A stretch of 64,000 nt of DNA from an uncultured Erysipelotrichaceae bacterium (lineage in GTDB: Bacteria; Bacillota_I; Bacilli_A; RF39; UBA660). The stretch is taken from the NCBI GenBank assembly GCA_902789225.1, contig CADANC010000005.1, positions 1-64,000 on the forward strand, read 5' to 3'. A program made the translations under genes and the position numbers. The notes under the pieces are model-generated. The model ran no database searches. It saw only the letters and a program-made list of their open reading frames with translations, and was not told the origin of the DNA. Each line of letters begins with the position of its first letter. The first letter of the stretch is position 1. Positions 35,074 through 42,937 of this stretch are shown piece by piece.

Positions 35074-36519
35074 ATGCCAAAAATAGCAAGCATTACAACT
35101 AGCTTAGATTCAACTGCAGAAGAAGACACACAAAAATTTATATATCACCACGTATCAGAATTTGAAAGTTGTATCAATGACTTAACAAGTGTAGAAGGTG
35201 AATGTAGTGGAGTATATAGTGATATAAATGGTAATGCAGCATTATCAGATCATGCCTTTGTAGTAGAAGGAAGAGGCTACCTTTATGAAGAAAAGCTAGA
35301 GTTATTAGAAAGATTTAATAATTTATTTGGCGGTGGATATAACATTATAAATGATACAATATCTGCACTAAATAATTTGGTTCCACAACATAATGGTGAA
35401 GAATGGTCTAAATATTTTGAATTAATTGATAAAGAAAGAAATAAATTAATAGAAGAATTAAATGGATATAGAGATGCAGCAAATGCAGCTAGAAAATATA
35501 CTGAAAGTAAAACCGAAAATGGTGAAACAAAAACGGTGAATCATGAAAGTCCAGCAGTAACATATGATGAAAATGGAACACCTCCAGCATCAGTAACAGC
35601 TGATAGTAAAAATCCAAATTCAGCATATTCATCAAATATCGATAGTCTTAACGAAAAACTTCCAGATTTAGGAAAATGGAATCAAAAAATAATAGATGCT
35701 CAAGCATATCAAGCTGATGCAGCTGGAAAAGTTGCAGGATTTAATTGTCCATGGACTTCATATGGTGATGCAGCAAAAGCTGGTGCTTCTAATATCTTAA
35801 CTGAAAGAGAATTTGCAGCAAGAAAAGGACAAGGAAGTTACTCAGAGTATGATTCATATCAAGATTATCTAAATGCCATGTATACTAAATGGGGACCAGG
35901 AGGAACAGAAAAAATCAAGGAAGAGTATGGAAATCCTCAGGAAGCATCAAGTGATCAAAGTGACGCAAGTACTGAACAAGCTGAGACAAGTGACAAATCA
36001 GAAAATGTTAGTCAAACAGCTAAAGCTGATTTTAGTAATATAACATCTGATTCATGGACTACACAGGTTAGCTTCACAAATCCTGGAAACGTTGTAGTCT
36101 ACGAAGAAGCACATGATCAAGATGGCAATTTAGTATCTAGAGCATCTTCACCTAATGGAAACGTTCTTTACTATTCAGTTAATAAAGATGGACAAACAAA
36201 ATGGTATGATAATAATGGTAACGAGATAACTACAGGAACAGCACTTGCAATGCAGTCTGTCGCAAATTTTGGAAAAGTAGATAGTGAACAATGGCAAAGA
36301 GAAACTGTCATTACTAATGTAGGTGATACTGCACAATATTATTCATTAAATTCAAATTATAAAGATATGAAGATAGAATTAACTACTAATTCTAGCGGTG
36401 AACCATTATACTTTAGTACTACTAATGAAAATGGCGAAGAAGTTTATTATGATTGGAATTATAATCAAATAACAAAAGAAGAAGCACAAGGAATAAAAGA
36501 ACAAAGCAACAATAATTAA
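35074..36519 (+). CDS. Large modular type VII locus protein, helical N-terminus
   Basis: 481 aa. The first ~150 residues are mostly helical (ESCINDLTSVEGECSG, ALNNLVPQHNGEEWSKYFELIDKERNKLIEELNGYRDA), like an LXG-type export domain. A spacer (about 165-330) includes a Ser/Asp/Gln-rich stretch. The last ~150 residues contain two related beta modules of about 70 aa, each opening with SWTT/QWQR and ending WYDNNGNEIT/YYDWNYNQIT. No signal peptide or membrane helix. AGGAGGT precedes ATG. A secreted substrate is likely; no toxin motif is recognised. Confidence 0.6.
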   Translation: MPKIASITTSLDSTAEEDTQKFIYHHVSEFESCINDLTSVEGECSGVYSDINGNAALSDHAFVVEGRGYLYEEKLELLERFNNLFGGGYNIINDTISALNNLVPQHNGEEWSKYFELIDKERNKLIEELNGYRDAANAARKYTESKTENGETKTVNHESPAVTYDENGTPPASVTADSKNPNSAYSSNIDSLNEKLPDLGKWNQKIIDAQAYQADAAGKVAGFNCPWTSYGDAAKAGASNILTEREFAARKGQGSYSEYDSYQDYLNAMYTKWGPGGTEKIKEEYGNPQEASSDQSDASTEQAETSDKSENVSQTAKADFSNITSDSWTTQVSFTNPGNVVVYEEAHDQDGNLVSRASSPNGNVLYYSVNKDGQTKWYDNNGNEITTGTALAMQSVANFGKVDSEQWQRETVITNVGDTAQYYSLNSNYKDMKIELTTNSSGEPLYFSTTNENGEEVYYDWNYNQITKEEAQGIKEQSNNN

Positions 36520-36596
36520 ATAGTTTAATTTTTTGTTTTACTATTTATATATAAATACGAAATATATAATAGAAAATTAAAAAATATAAAATACAA

Positions 36597-36630
36597 ATTC
36601 TTTTGAATATGTTATTTATTCATAAAGAAT
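36597..36630 (+). other. Intercistronic hairpin upstream of the stalk protein
   Basis: ATTCTTT pairs with AAAGAAT and, inside, TGAAT with ATTCA (one bulged T). The 148-nt gap 36520-36667 holds no ORF with a ribosome-binding site; it is AT-rich and contains only this stem. Confidence 0.45.
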
Positions 36631-36667
36631 ATATAACTAAATTAAAAGTAGAAAAGAAGGTGGAATA

Positions 36668-38434
36668 ATGGGAATCCAAGTGGTTTATGATTCACTACAA
36701 TCTGGAGCAGAAAACTTAAGAAGTGGACCTGCAAATGAATTAGGAACATTAAAAACAAGAGTAACTGAAGCAAAAAGTAATTTAAGCGATTCAGCACTAG
36801 AACACGATGGAGTAGCTGAACAAGCAGCAAAAATAGATGATATAGCATCATATTTTGAAAATGTCAAAGTTGCTGTTGAATTCTTAGCTGATAGATCTGA
36901 TATGATCTATAACGCTTTCCAAGGAGCAGAAGCAGACATAAAAGAAAATACAGAAAAGATCCAACAATGGCTTACAGAACTAGGAGTAAATATTGATTTA
37001 GCAGCCCTAGGAGCAAGTGCTGTTACTGCTATTAAAGAAGAAGAATATGATTCAGAAAAACATGATCATGATGAAAAAACTAAAGTCGATTCTGAAACAG
37101 CAGCATTATGGGCAACAGATTTTGAAAGTACAGCTGTAGAAGATAGCAGCAAAGCTGAACAAGAATTACAATTTAAACTAGCCGGAGCAGAAACAACTGA
37201 TGGAGCAGAAACAACTGATGACGGTACAACTGATGATGGAACAACTGATGATGGAACAACTGATGACGGAACAACTGACGACGGTACTCAATATAGAGAA
37301 GATTATGATGACGATGGCGGCAACAATGGTGGAAACAATGGCGGAAATAACGGTGGAAACAATGGCGGAAATAACGGTGGAAACAACGGTGGCAACAATG
37401 GTGGAAACAACGGCGGAAATAATGGTGGTAACAACGGTGGTAACAACAATAATGATAATAATAATAACAATAATAATAATGATAATGATAATCGTGTAGA
37501 TGATGAAGACAACAATGATGGAAATAACAACGATGGAAATAACAATGATGGAAACAACAACGACGGAAATAACAACGACGGAAATAACAACGATGGAAAT
37601 AACAACGATGGAAACAACAACGATGGAAATAACAACGACGGAAACAACAACGATGGAAATAACAACGATGGAAACAACAATGATGGAAATAATAATGGCG
37701 GTAACAACAATGATGGAAATAATAATGGTGGTAACAACAATGGTGGTAACCAAGATCCTGCACAACAAGCAGCACAAGATGCAGTTCAAGATGCACAAGG
37801 AAGCCCAGTTCCAGCACAAAATACAGAGCCAGCACCATCATACACAACTGGAAATCAATATGGTGGAGCTTATTCAGGAACAGGAACTGCACCTACACCT
37901 ACACAATCAGGCAATTTAAATGGTACAGGTGAGGCAGCACCTCCAAATGGATCTGATGGAACAGATGGTACTACAGGAACAGGTGATAATAATGGATCAA
38001 GTTCATCTACTGGATCAAATACAACAATAGGAACAGAAACAGGAAATGAATCAGGAACTGCAACAACTAAACATACAACAATTACACCATCATCATCAAA
38101 AATAGAAACAACATCTTCAAATAAACCAAGTTCTGGTGGAAATGTTGCAATACCAATAGTTGCAGGATTAGCAGCAGCTGCAGCAGCAGGAGTTGGAGCA
38201 AAGATATACTTAGATAAGAAAAACGAAGATGAAGATGAAGACAACGCAACAGCTGAAGAATGGGAAGGAGACTTTGAAACTGAAGATCAAGCTGAAGAAC
38301 AAGTGTTAGATAATTCAGATGACTTCGGATATCAAGCTCAAACAGCAACTGAGAATGTTGCATTAGATACAAGTACTGATAGTGGAAATGGATATCAAGC
38401 AATTAGTTTCGATGACATTTCTGAAACTCATTAA
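36668..38434 (+). CDS. Type VII locus protein with long repeat stalk and C-terminal membrane helix
   Basis: 588 aa. Residues 1-120 form a helical domain like WXG/LXG N-termini (NLRSGPANELGTLKTRV, YFENVKVAVEFLADRSDMIYNAF), without signal peptide. An acidic linker follows. Then come TTDDG repeats (about 180-205), GGNN repeats (about 216-260), GNNND repeats (about 280-355), a Pro/Thr/Gly-rich part, one membrane helix (about 493-511) followed by KK, and an acidic 75-residue tail. By the positive-inside rule the N-terminus and stalk lie outside, which would require export without a Sec signal. A surface stalk presenting the helical domain is the simplest reading. Confidence 0.65.
   Translation: MGIQVVYDSLQSGAENLRSGPANELGTLKTRVTEAKSNLSDSALEHDGVAEQAAKIDDIASYFENVKVAVEFLADRSDMIYNAFQGAEADIKENTEKIQQWLTELGVNIDLAALGASAVTAIKEEEYDSEKHDHDEKTKVDSETAALWATDFESTAVEDSSKAEQELQFKLAGAETTDGAETTDDGTTDDGTTDDGTTDDGTTDDGTQYREDYDDDGGNNGGNNGGNNGGNNGGNNGGNNGGNNGGNNGGNNGGNNGGNNNNDNNNNNNNNDNDNRVDDEDNNDGNNNDGNNNDGNNNDGNNNDGNNNDGNNNDGNNNDGNNNDGNNNDGNNNDGNNNDGNNNGGNNNDGNNNGGNNNGGNQDPAQQAAQDAVQDAQGSPVPAQNTEPAPSYTTGNQYGGAYSGTGTAPTPTQSGNLNGTGEAAPPNGSDGTDGTTGTGDNNGSSSSTGSNTTIGTETGNESGTATTKHTTITPSSSKIETTSSNKPSSGGNVAIPIVAGLAAAAAAGVGAKIYLDKKNEDEDEDNATAEEWEGDFETEDQAEEQVLDNSDDFGYQAQTATENVALDTSTDSGNGYQAISFDDISETH
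37195..37749 (+). repeat. Three blocks of in-frame short tandem repeats
   Basis: A 15-bp ACTGATGATGGAACA-like unit (37195-37290) is followed by 12-bp units coding GGNN (about 37315-37446) and 15-bp units coding GNNND (about 37516-37700), with degenerate ends. Units are multiples of three, so gain or loss changes length, not frame. Confidence 0.9.
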
Positions 38435-38446
38435 AAGGAAAGAGGG

Positions 38447-38779
38447 ATGAATATGCAAGAAAAATATTTACCTATTGGAAGTGTGGTATTACTTAAAGGT
38501 GGAAAGAAAAGATTAATGATTACTGGTTATTGCATGCAAACACAAGAGAAACCAGGAGTAATATATGATTATAGTGGATGCATTTTTCCTGAAGGAGTAA
38601 TTAGATCAGACATTACATCAGTATTTAATCATGATCAAATAGTTAGAATAGATTTTACTGGATTTTCTGATGATGAAAGTAACAAATTCTTAGAAAAATT
38701 AAAAGTAAAAGAACAACAAAAACAAAAAGAAAAATCAGAAGAATCAAAATTTATTGTAAACGACCAACCATATTTATAA
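38447..38779 (+). CDS. DUF4176 protein (type VII-associated)
   Basis: 110 aa. The segments LPIGSVVLLKGGKKRLMITG, YDYSGCIFPEG and FNHDQI...F.GF.DDE..KFL match the DUF4176 pattern found next to LXG/WXG100 genes in Listeria and Streptococcus. Small beta-rich cytosolic domain, then a Lys/Glu-rich tail. ATG 38447 or 38453 are both possible: AAGGA suits the first, GAGGG the second. It follows the stalk protein by 12 nt. Its function is not established; linkage is the main support for a secretion role. Confidence 0.8.
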   Translation: MNMQEKYLPIGSVVLLKGGKKRLMITGYCMQTQEKPGVIYDYSGCIFPEGVIRSDITSVFNHDQIVRIDFTGFSDDESNKFLEKLKVKEQQKQKEKSEESKFIVNDQPYL

Positions 38780-38784
38780 TAATT

Positions 38785-38824
38785 AAAAGAAGTGTAAACT
38801 ATACAGTGCACTTCTTTTTTTTTA
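38785..38824 (+). terminator. Intrinsic terminator
   Basis: AAAAGAAGTG / CACTTCTTTT stem (10 bp) with a 14-nt loop, then T-run. Confidence 0.8.
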
Positions 38825-38860
38825 TATACTTATATAATATAATTTATATAGGGTGATAAT

Positions 38861-39328
38861 ATGACAATAACAGCAGATACTGAAATATCTTCATTAATGA
38901 ATGTTGAAGCTGTTTCAGGTTTATGTGATGAATTTACTTCCAAAGTAGATAGTTTTAAAGAAAGTGCAAGTAGCGATATTAATAGCGAAATGCCAGCTGG
39001 CCTATCAGGCGAAAATTGTTTGGTTGCAGGAGAAGCGTTATTAGAAGAAGAAGCAACTAAAACTCTTTCATGTATTTCAGGAATTGATACAGGAGTAACT
39101 TCAAAAATTGTACAAAGAGCTAAACAAAAAAGAGCAGAAGAATTAGTTACATTAAGATTTAAAGTTACTTTAAAAATAAGTAGTCTTGGTGCTGAGAAGA
39201 GAACTCTTTTAGATATAGAAAAACGAACACCAGAGCAAGAAGCAAGATTAGATGAAGTAAATAGAGAAATTGATAGATATGAAAAAAAATTGGATGCAGT
39301 AAACGCTGAATTAGGAAGATTAAGGTGA
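38861..39328 (+). CDS. Helical protein of type VII locus
   Basis: 155 aa. A mostly helical N-terminal half (VEAVSGLCDEFTSKVDSFKESASSDI) lies beside a loop with AGLSGENC, reminiscent of the helix-turn-helix of WXG-like proteins with a LSG turn. The C-terminal half is a coiled coil (about 105-155: RTLLDIEKRTPEQEARLDEV). No signal peptide. It overlaps the ribosome-binding site of the next gene, which begins 5 nt after its stop. Probably the partner of the NlpC/P60 protein. Confidence 0.55.
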   Translation: MTITADTEISSLMNVEAVSGLCDEFTSKVDSFKESASSDINSEMPAGLSGENCLVAGEALLEEEATKTLSCISGIDTGVTSKIVQRAKQKRAEELVTLRFKVTLKISSLGAEKRTLLDIEKRTPEQEARLDEVNREIDRYEKKLDAVNAELGRLR

Positions 39329-39332
39329 TAAC

Positions 39333-40463
39333 ATGGGTGATAGAACAATAATTAATTATAATTTAGTTGCGCAAAGTTCTAAAAATATAAACAAATCGGC
39401 AAATGAATTAAGAACTACCTCAGGTGTAAATGGAGATCTTCCAAATTTAATAACTCAAATAATAAATGAAGGAAAAAACCATGATGATTGCTTATCATCT
39501 TTTGAAGGAGAATTAGATCAAGTTGTTTCAGATGTAGATAACTCAATTATTAAAATGGAAGAACTATCAGCTTTTTGCATGGTAGCTTTTAATGCATTCC
39601 TAGATGCAGAAGCAAACATTAAAGATGGAATAGCAACTATAACAATAAATGGAACAGATTTTCCTAATGTTAAAATTGAATCTTCAGGTATGAAAGAATA
39701 TGTTAATTCAATGCTTGATTCAGATGATTTAGCAGGTTCAACTAATCCTAATACTTTAAGTGGACCATTAACAGAAGAAGAATGGCAAAGATATGAATTA
39801 ATATTTACTAAAGCAATGAATGAAGCTACATCTAAAAAAGAAAAAGCAGCTATAGCAGCAATATTTATGACATCGGTTTATCCACATATGCCATATGACT
39901 GGGGTGGAGGCCATTACCCAGGAGATTTAACAGGTGAAGATTCAATCAATAAAGAATTAGGTGAAACATATAATGGATTACATTGTAATTTTCAAGAGGA
40001 TCATCGACTTCGCACATTTGATTGTTCTGGTTTTACATCATGGGTTCTTAAAGAAGCAGGCTTCTCAAAAAATACATGGTCATATGTAGACTCTGGAAAC
40101 GTTTATGCCAACAATGTAGACTTAATCGTTAGTAACTCTAATCACGATAGCATTCAACAATTTGGTGAAAACTATAATCCAGATAATTGTTCTATTGGTG
40201 ATATTGCTTATATGCACAATGAAGAACAGGTTGGAGATTTTAATGATGATCATATTGGTGTAGTAGTTGCCAAAGAAGGAGATATAATTACTGTAGCTCA
40301 TATATCTGGAGGTAGTGCTCCTCATGATTTACAAGCAGAATCAGCAGGTATGGGTTATACTAAAATAAATACTAAAACAGGTGAAGTCTTAGATGATTCA
40401 ACAACAAGCAAAGAAGATAGAATAGGAAAAGTTTATTTTACTCATACAGCTAGTATGGAGTAA
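39333..40463 (+). CDS. NlpC/P60 peptidoglycan hydrolase with WXG/LXG-like N-terminus
   Basis: 376 aa. Residues 1-100 are helical (NLVAQSSKNINKSANELRTTSG, DVDNSIIKMEELSAFC), a non-Sec export-type domain like those of LXG proteins. Residues about 160-345 form an NlpC/P60 domain with PYDWGG near 187, catalytic Cys 231 in FDCSGF, His 307 in DDHIGV and a further polar residue near His 323. Such enzymes cut the gamma-D-Glu to diamino acid bond in stem peptides. It is likely a secreted effector, or a wall-remodelling enzyme for the export apparatus. No immunity gene is obvious next to it. Confidence 0.85.
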   Translation: MGDRTIINYNLVAQSSKNINKSANELRTTSGVNGDLPNLITQIINEGKNHDDCLSSFEGELDQVVSDVDNSIIKMEELSAFCMVAFNAFLDAEANIKDGIATITINGTDFPNVKIESSGMKEYVNSMLDSDDLAGSTNPNTLSGPLTEEEWQRYELIFTKAMNEATSKKEKAAIAAIFMTSVYPHMPYDWGGGHYPGDLTGEDSINKELGETYNGLHCNFQEDHRLRTFDCSGFTSWVLKEAGFSKNTWSYVDSGNVYANNVDLIVSNSNHDSIQQFGENYNPDNCSIGDIAYMHNEEQVGDFNDDHIGVVVAKEGDIITVAHISGGSAPHDLQAESAGMGYTKINTKTGEVLDDSTTSKEDRIGKVYFTHTASME

Positions 40464-40510
40464 TACTTTTAATTTCAAAAAAAATAGTATATAATGAGTT
40501 TGGTGATATA

Positions 40511-40822
40511 ATGAAAATAGAATATATAGTTATAGCAATAATATTAATAATAATATTACTTGCTCTTATTAAAACAACATCTAAAGGAGCAAAATTAAAT
40601 TATAATAAATTAGTAGAACTTCTAGGAGGAACAGATAATATTATTGATACTAAAATATCTTTATCAAGATTTATTGTAACTTTAAAAGATGTATCTAAAG
40701 CTAATAAAGAAGGAATTCAAAAGCTTGGTGCTAAAGGAATAGTAGAAATTGATAATGAGTTAAAAATAATATTAGGAAAGAATTCTAAAGAACTGAAAAA
40801 ATATATTGATGAATTAAAGTGA
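40511..40822 (+). CDS. Membrane-anchored EIIB-like domain lacking its cysteine
   Basis: 103 aa. One N-terminal helix (5-21), then a domain matching glucose-family PTS EIIB (VELLGGTDNI, RFIVTLKD, KLGAKGIVEI, IILGKNSKEL). EIIB carries a phospho-Cys in the CxTRLR motif; here the position reads SLSR and the protein has no Cys at all. It cannot work as a normal phosphocarrier. No EIIA/EIIC gene is nearby. It may be a regulatory or structural derivative. GGTGAT precedes ATG. It ends with TGA. Confidence 0.75.
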   Translation: MKIEYIVIAIILIIILLALIKTTSKGAKLNYNKLVELLGGTDNIIDTKISLSRFIVTLKDVSKANKEGIQKLGAKGIVEIDNELKIILGKNSKELKKYIDELK

Positions 40823-40888
40823 TTTAATTCATTTTTTTTGATAAAATATTAGTAGATAAATCTTATTAGATTAAAAAGGAGTGAAATT

Positions 40889-41599
40889 ATGGAAAGACTT
40901 CAAAAAGTAATTGCTGAATCAGGTCTAACTTCTCGTCGTAAAGCAGAAGACTTAATTAGAAGAGGGCTTGTAAAAGTAAATGATCAAGTTGTTACTGAAT
41001 TAGGAACTAAAGTAAAAGCAAGTGACATAATAGAAGTAGAAGGACAAATTCTAAAAAAAGAAGATAAAGTATATTTCTTATTAAATAAACCTAGAGAAGT
41101 TCTAGCAACTACTTCTGATGATAAAGGTAGAAAAACAGTACTAGATATAGTCGATATAGATAGAAGAATATATCCAGTAGGAAGACTAGATTATGACACT
41201 ACAGGAGCTATTTTATTAACTAATGATGGAGAATTTTCTAATATAATAACAGACGCTAGTAATAAGATACCTAAAGTATATATAGCTAAGCTAAATAGAT
41301 TATTAGAAAAAGAGGATATAATTAAACTAAAAAAAGGAATTATACTAGATAATAAGAAGATAATTCCTGATAAAGTTAAAATAAAAAAAGTTAATAAGAA
41401 TAATACTTGTATAGTAGAAATAAGAATTCATGATGGAATAAATAGAGAAATTAAAAGATTATTTGAAGCGATAGGTTATGATGTAGAAAAATTAAAAAGA
41501 GAAAGAATTGCTCACTTAACCCTTGAAGGTTTACCTTCAGGAGCATATAGACCATTAACTATAAAAGAAGTACATCAAATATATGCATTAAAAAAGTAG
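40889..41599 (+). CDS. rluB: rRNA pseudouridine synthase, RluB/RsuA family
   Basis: 236 aa. An S4 RNA-binding domain (residues 2-48: ERLQKVIAESGLTSRRKAEDLI) is followed by the RsuA-type catalytic domain with GRLDYDTTGAILLTNDG near 103-119, whose Asp forms the covalent intermediate. Acts on 23S or 16S rRNA. GGAGTG lies upstream of ATG. The choice of RluB over RsuA is by overall similarity. Confidence 0.9.
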   Translation: MERLQKVIAESGLTSRRKAEDLIRRGLVKVNDQVVTELGTKVKASDIIEVEGQILKKEDKVYFLLNKPREVLATTSDDKGRKTVLDIVDIDRRIYPVGRLDYDTTGAILLTNDGEFSNIITDASNKIPKVYIAKLNRLLEKEDIIKLKKGIILDNKKIIPDKVKIKKVNKNNTCIVEIRIHDGINREIKRLFEAIGYDVEKLKRERIAHLTLEGLPSGAYRPLTIKEVHQIYALKK

Positions 41600-41617
41600 A
41601 TTTTTAAATCTACTTTT
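41592..41617. terminator. Bidirectional terminator overlapping two stops
   Basis: A 12-bp stem AAAAGTAGATTT / AAATCTACTTTT contains the stop codons of both rluB and the convergent ferredoxin gene. Confidence 0.8.
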
Positions 41618-41819
41618 CTTCTGCTTTTTCAACTTTTATTGCATCTACAGGACAAACATTTGCTGCTTCTTCAATATCTTCTCCTTCGACTATATCTTCA
41701 GCTTTACCTTTTACTGTAGAAACTCCGTCATCATTGAATTCAAAGAATTCAAAATTAGCACAACAAGCTCCACATCCGATACAACTTTCTTGATCTACTT
41801 TTACTTTATATTTAGCCAT
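41610..41819 (-). CDS. Ferredoxin, single [4Fe-4S]
   Basis: 69 aa. CIGCGACC at residues 13-20 and CP near 56 supply four cluster ligands, with one further Cys. The N-terminal strand AKYKVKVDQ and an acidic surface are typical of Bacillus-type monocluster ferredoxins. It carries electrons in the cytosol. AGGAGG precedes ATG. Its partner oxidoreductase is not evident; the FAD enzyme of this window is broken. Confidence 0.95.
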   Translation of the reverse strand: MAKYKVKVDQESCIGCGACCANFEFFEFNDDGVSTVKGKAEDIVEGEDIEEAANVCPVDAIKVEKAEEK

Positions 41820-41886
41820 TTATATTCCTCCTAACGAATAAATTATATCTAATTATTAATTTTACGTAAAGACTTTTTTAAAATCT

Positions 41887-41914
41887 TTAACAATACTATG
41901 TAATATGGTAAAAT
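41887..41914 (+). promoter_or_regulatory. Promoter of the tail-anchored protein gene
   Basis: TTAACA (41887-41892), 16-nt spacer, TAAAAT (41909-41914), 20 nt before the start. Confidence 0.6.
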
Positions 41915-41934
41915 TAACATAGAAGGTGAAATAT

Positions 41935-42843
41935 ATGCGTAGAATGGATCGTTATCAAAAGAATACAACATCAGTTACAAGACGCGATAGAAATGAAGAG
42001 TTGTATAAAGAATTAAATTCGGATATTAAATATGCAAATGTAACAGACGTAACTAACACAAACGCATATGAAATAACTAATAATAGAAACAGAACTAGAG
42101 AAGACTATCACAAATTAAAAGAATACAACATGATAAAAGAAGAACCAAAAGAAAAAAGAGAATTACAAGAATTTAATTATATAAATAAAACTAAAGAGAA
42201 TAAAGTATACGATATAAATACAATCATTGAAGAAACTAAAAAGAATAGAAAGAAAAAAGAAGAATTAGAAGAAAAGAAAAAGTATTTAAAGGACACTTAT
42301 AATATTCTATCTAAAGATAATAAAGCTGAATTAGAAAAATATCGTAAAGAAAAGGAAGAAAGAATAAAAGCACCTAATGAAAGTGAAATAAGAGAAATAA
42401 TAGATACAATTGCTTCTAAGACTTTAGCAGGAGATATTTCTAAAGAAACATCAGTAAATCTATTAAGTGATTTAATGGCAACACAAGCTCTAGATAGAGT
42501 AGCAGCTCAAGCTAGTGAAAAAGAAAATAATGTTGAAGAAACAGTTTCAAAATATAAAGTAGAATTAGAAGAAGAAGAAAAACCTAATACTGAAAAATTA
42601 TCAGCTAAAGACTTAAAGAAAGTAAGAGAAAAAGCAAGTAAAACAAAAGAAGTAAGTATTATGGATAAAGCAGATGATTCTTTTTATACTAGAAGTATGG
42701 ATTTATCAGACAAAGATTTTTCATTATCAGATGAATTTGTAGAAAAATCTATGCCAGTAGGAATTAAAATACTAATAGCTTTAGTTATTATAGTAATTAT
42801 AGCTGTCGCAGTAGTTTATGCCTACATGACTTATTTCAAATAA
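41935..42843 (+). CDS. Tail-anchored coiled-coil protein
   Basis: ATG 41935 is chosen with AGAAGGTGA 5 nt upstream; GTG 41926 lies inside that site. About 302 aa, Lys/Glu/Arg-rich with coiled-coil segments (about 90-150 and 205-235). A single membrane helix near the C-terminus (about 279-299) leaves only YFK outside, so the bulk is cytosolic. No domain recognised. Such layout fits a cytosolic scaffold tethered to the membrane. Confidence 0.6.
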   Translation: MRRMDRYQKNTTSVTRRDRNEELYKELNSDIKYANVTDVTNTNAYEITNNRNRTREDYHKLKEYNMIKEEPKEKRELQEFNYINKTKENKVYDINTIIEETKKNRKKKEELEEKKKYLKDTYNILSKDNKAELEKYRKEKEERIKAPNESEIREIIDTIASKTLAGDISKETSVNLLSDLMATQALDRVAAQASEKENNVEETVSKYKVELEEEEKPNTEKLSAKDLKKVREKASKTKEVSIMDKADDSFYTRSMDLSDKDFSLSDEFVEKSMPVGIKILIALVIIVIIAVAVVYAYMTYFK

Positions 42844-42867
42844 AAGTCTAAATTTTAGACTTTTTTT
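42842..42867 (+). terminator. Intrinsic terminator
   Basis: AAAAGTCTA / TAGACTTTT stem with a 5-nt loop overlapping the stop, then T-run. Confidence 0.85.
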
Positions 42868-42937
42868 ATTGCAAGAAAAGATACTTTTCAATTTAACTTT
42901 TGTCTATAATATGATAAATTATATATAGGTGATAAGA

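Noticed and set aside
37315-37700. Regular repeats resembling a CRISPR array
   Set aside because: Units are 12-15 bp, contiguous, in frame and without spacers; no cas genes are present.
37173-37919. Several long open frames on the minus strand and in other frames across the repeat region
   Set aside because: They are by-products of the low-complexity repeats of the stalk protein, lack ribosome-binding sites and give His/Tyr/Arg- or Leu/Pro/Ser-only translations.
38830-39348. 172-codon minus-strand frame over the 155-aa gene
   Set aside because: Antisense shadow; the plus-strand gene has a GGTGAT site and fits the operon.
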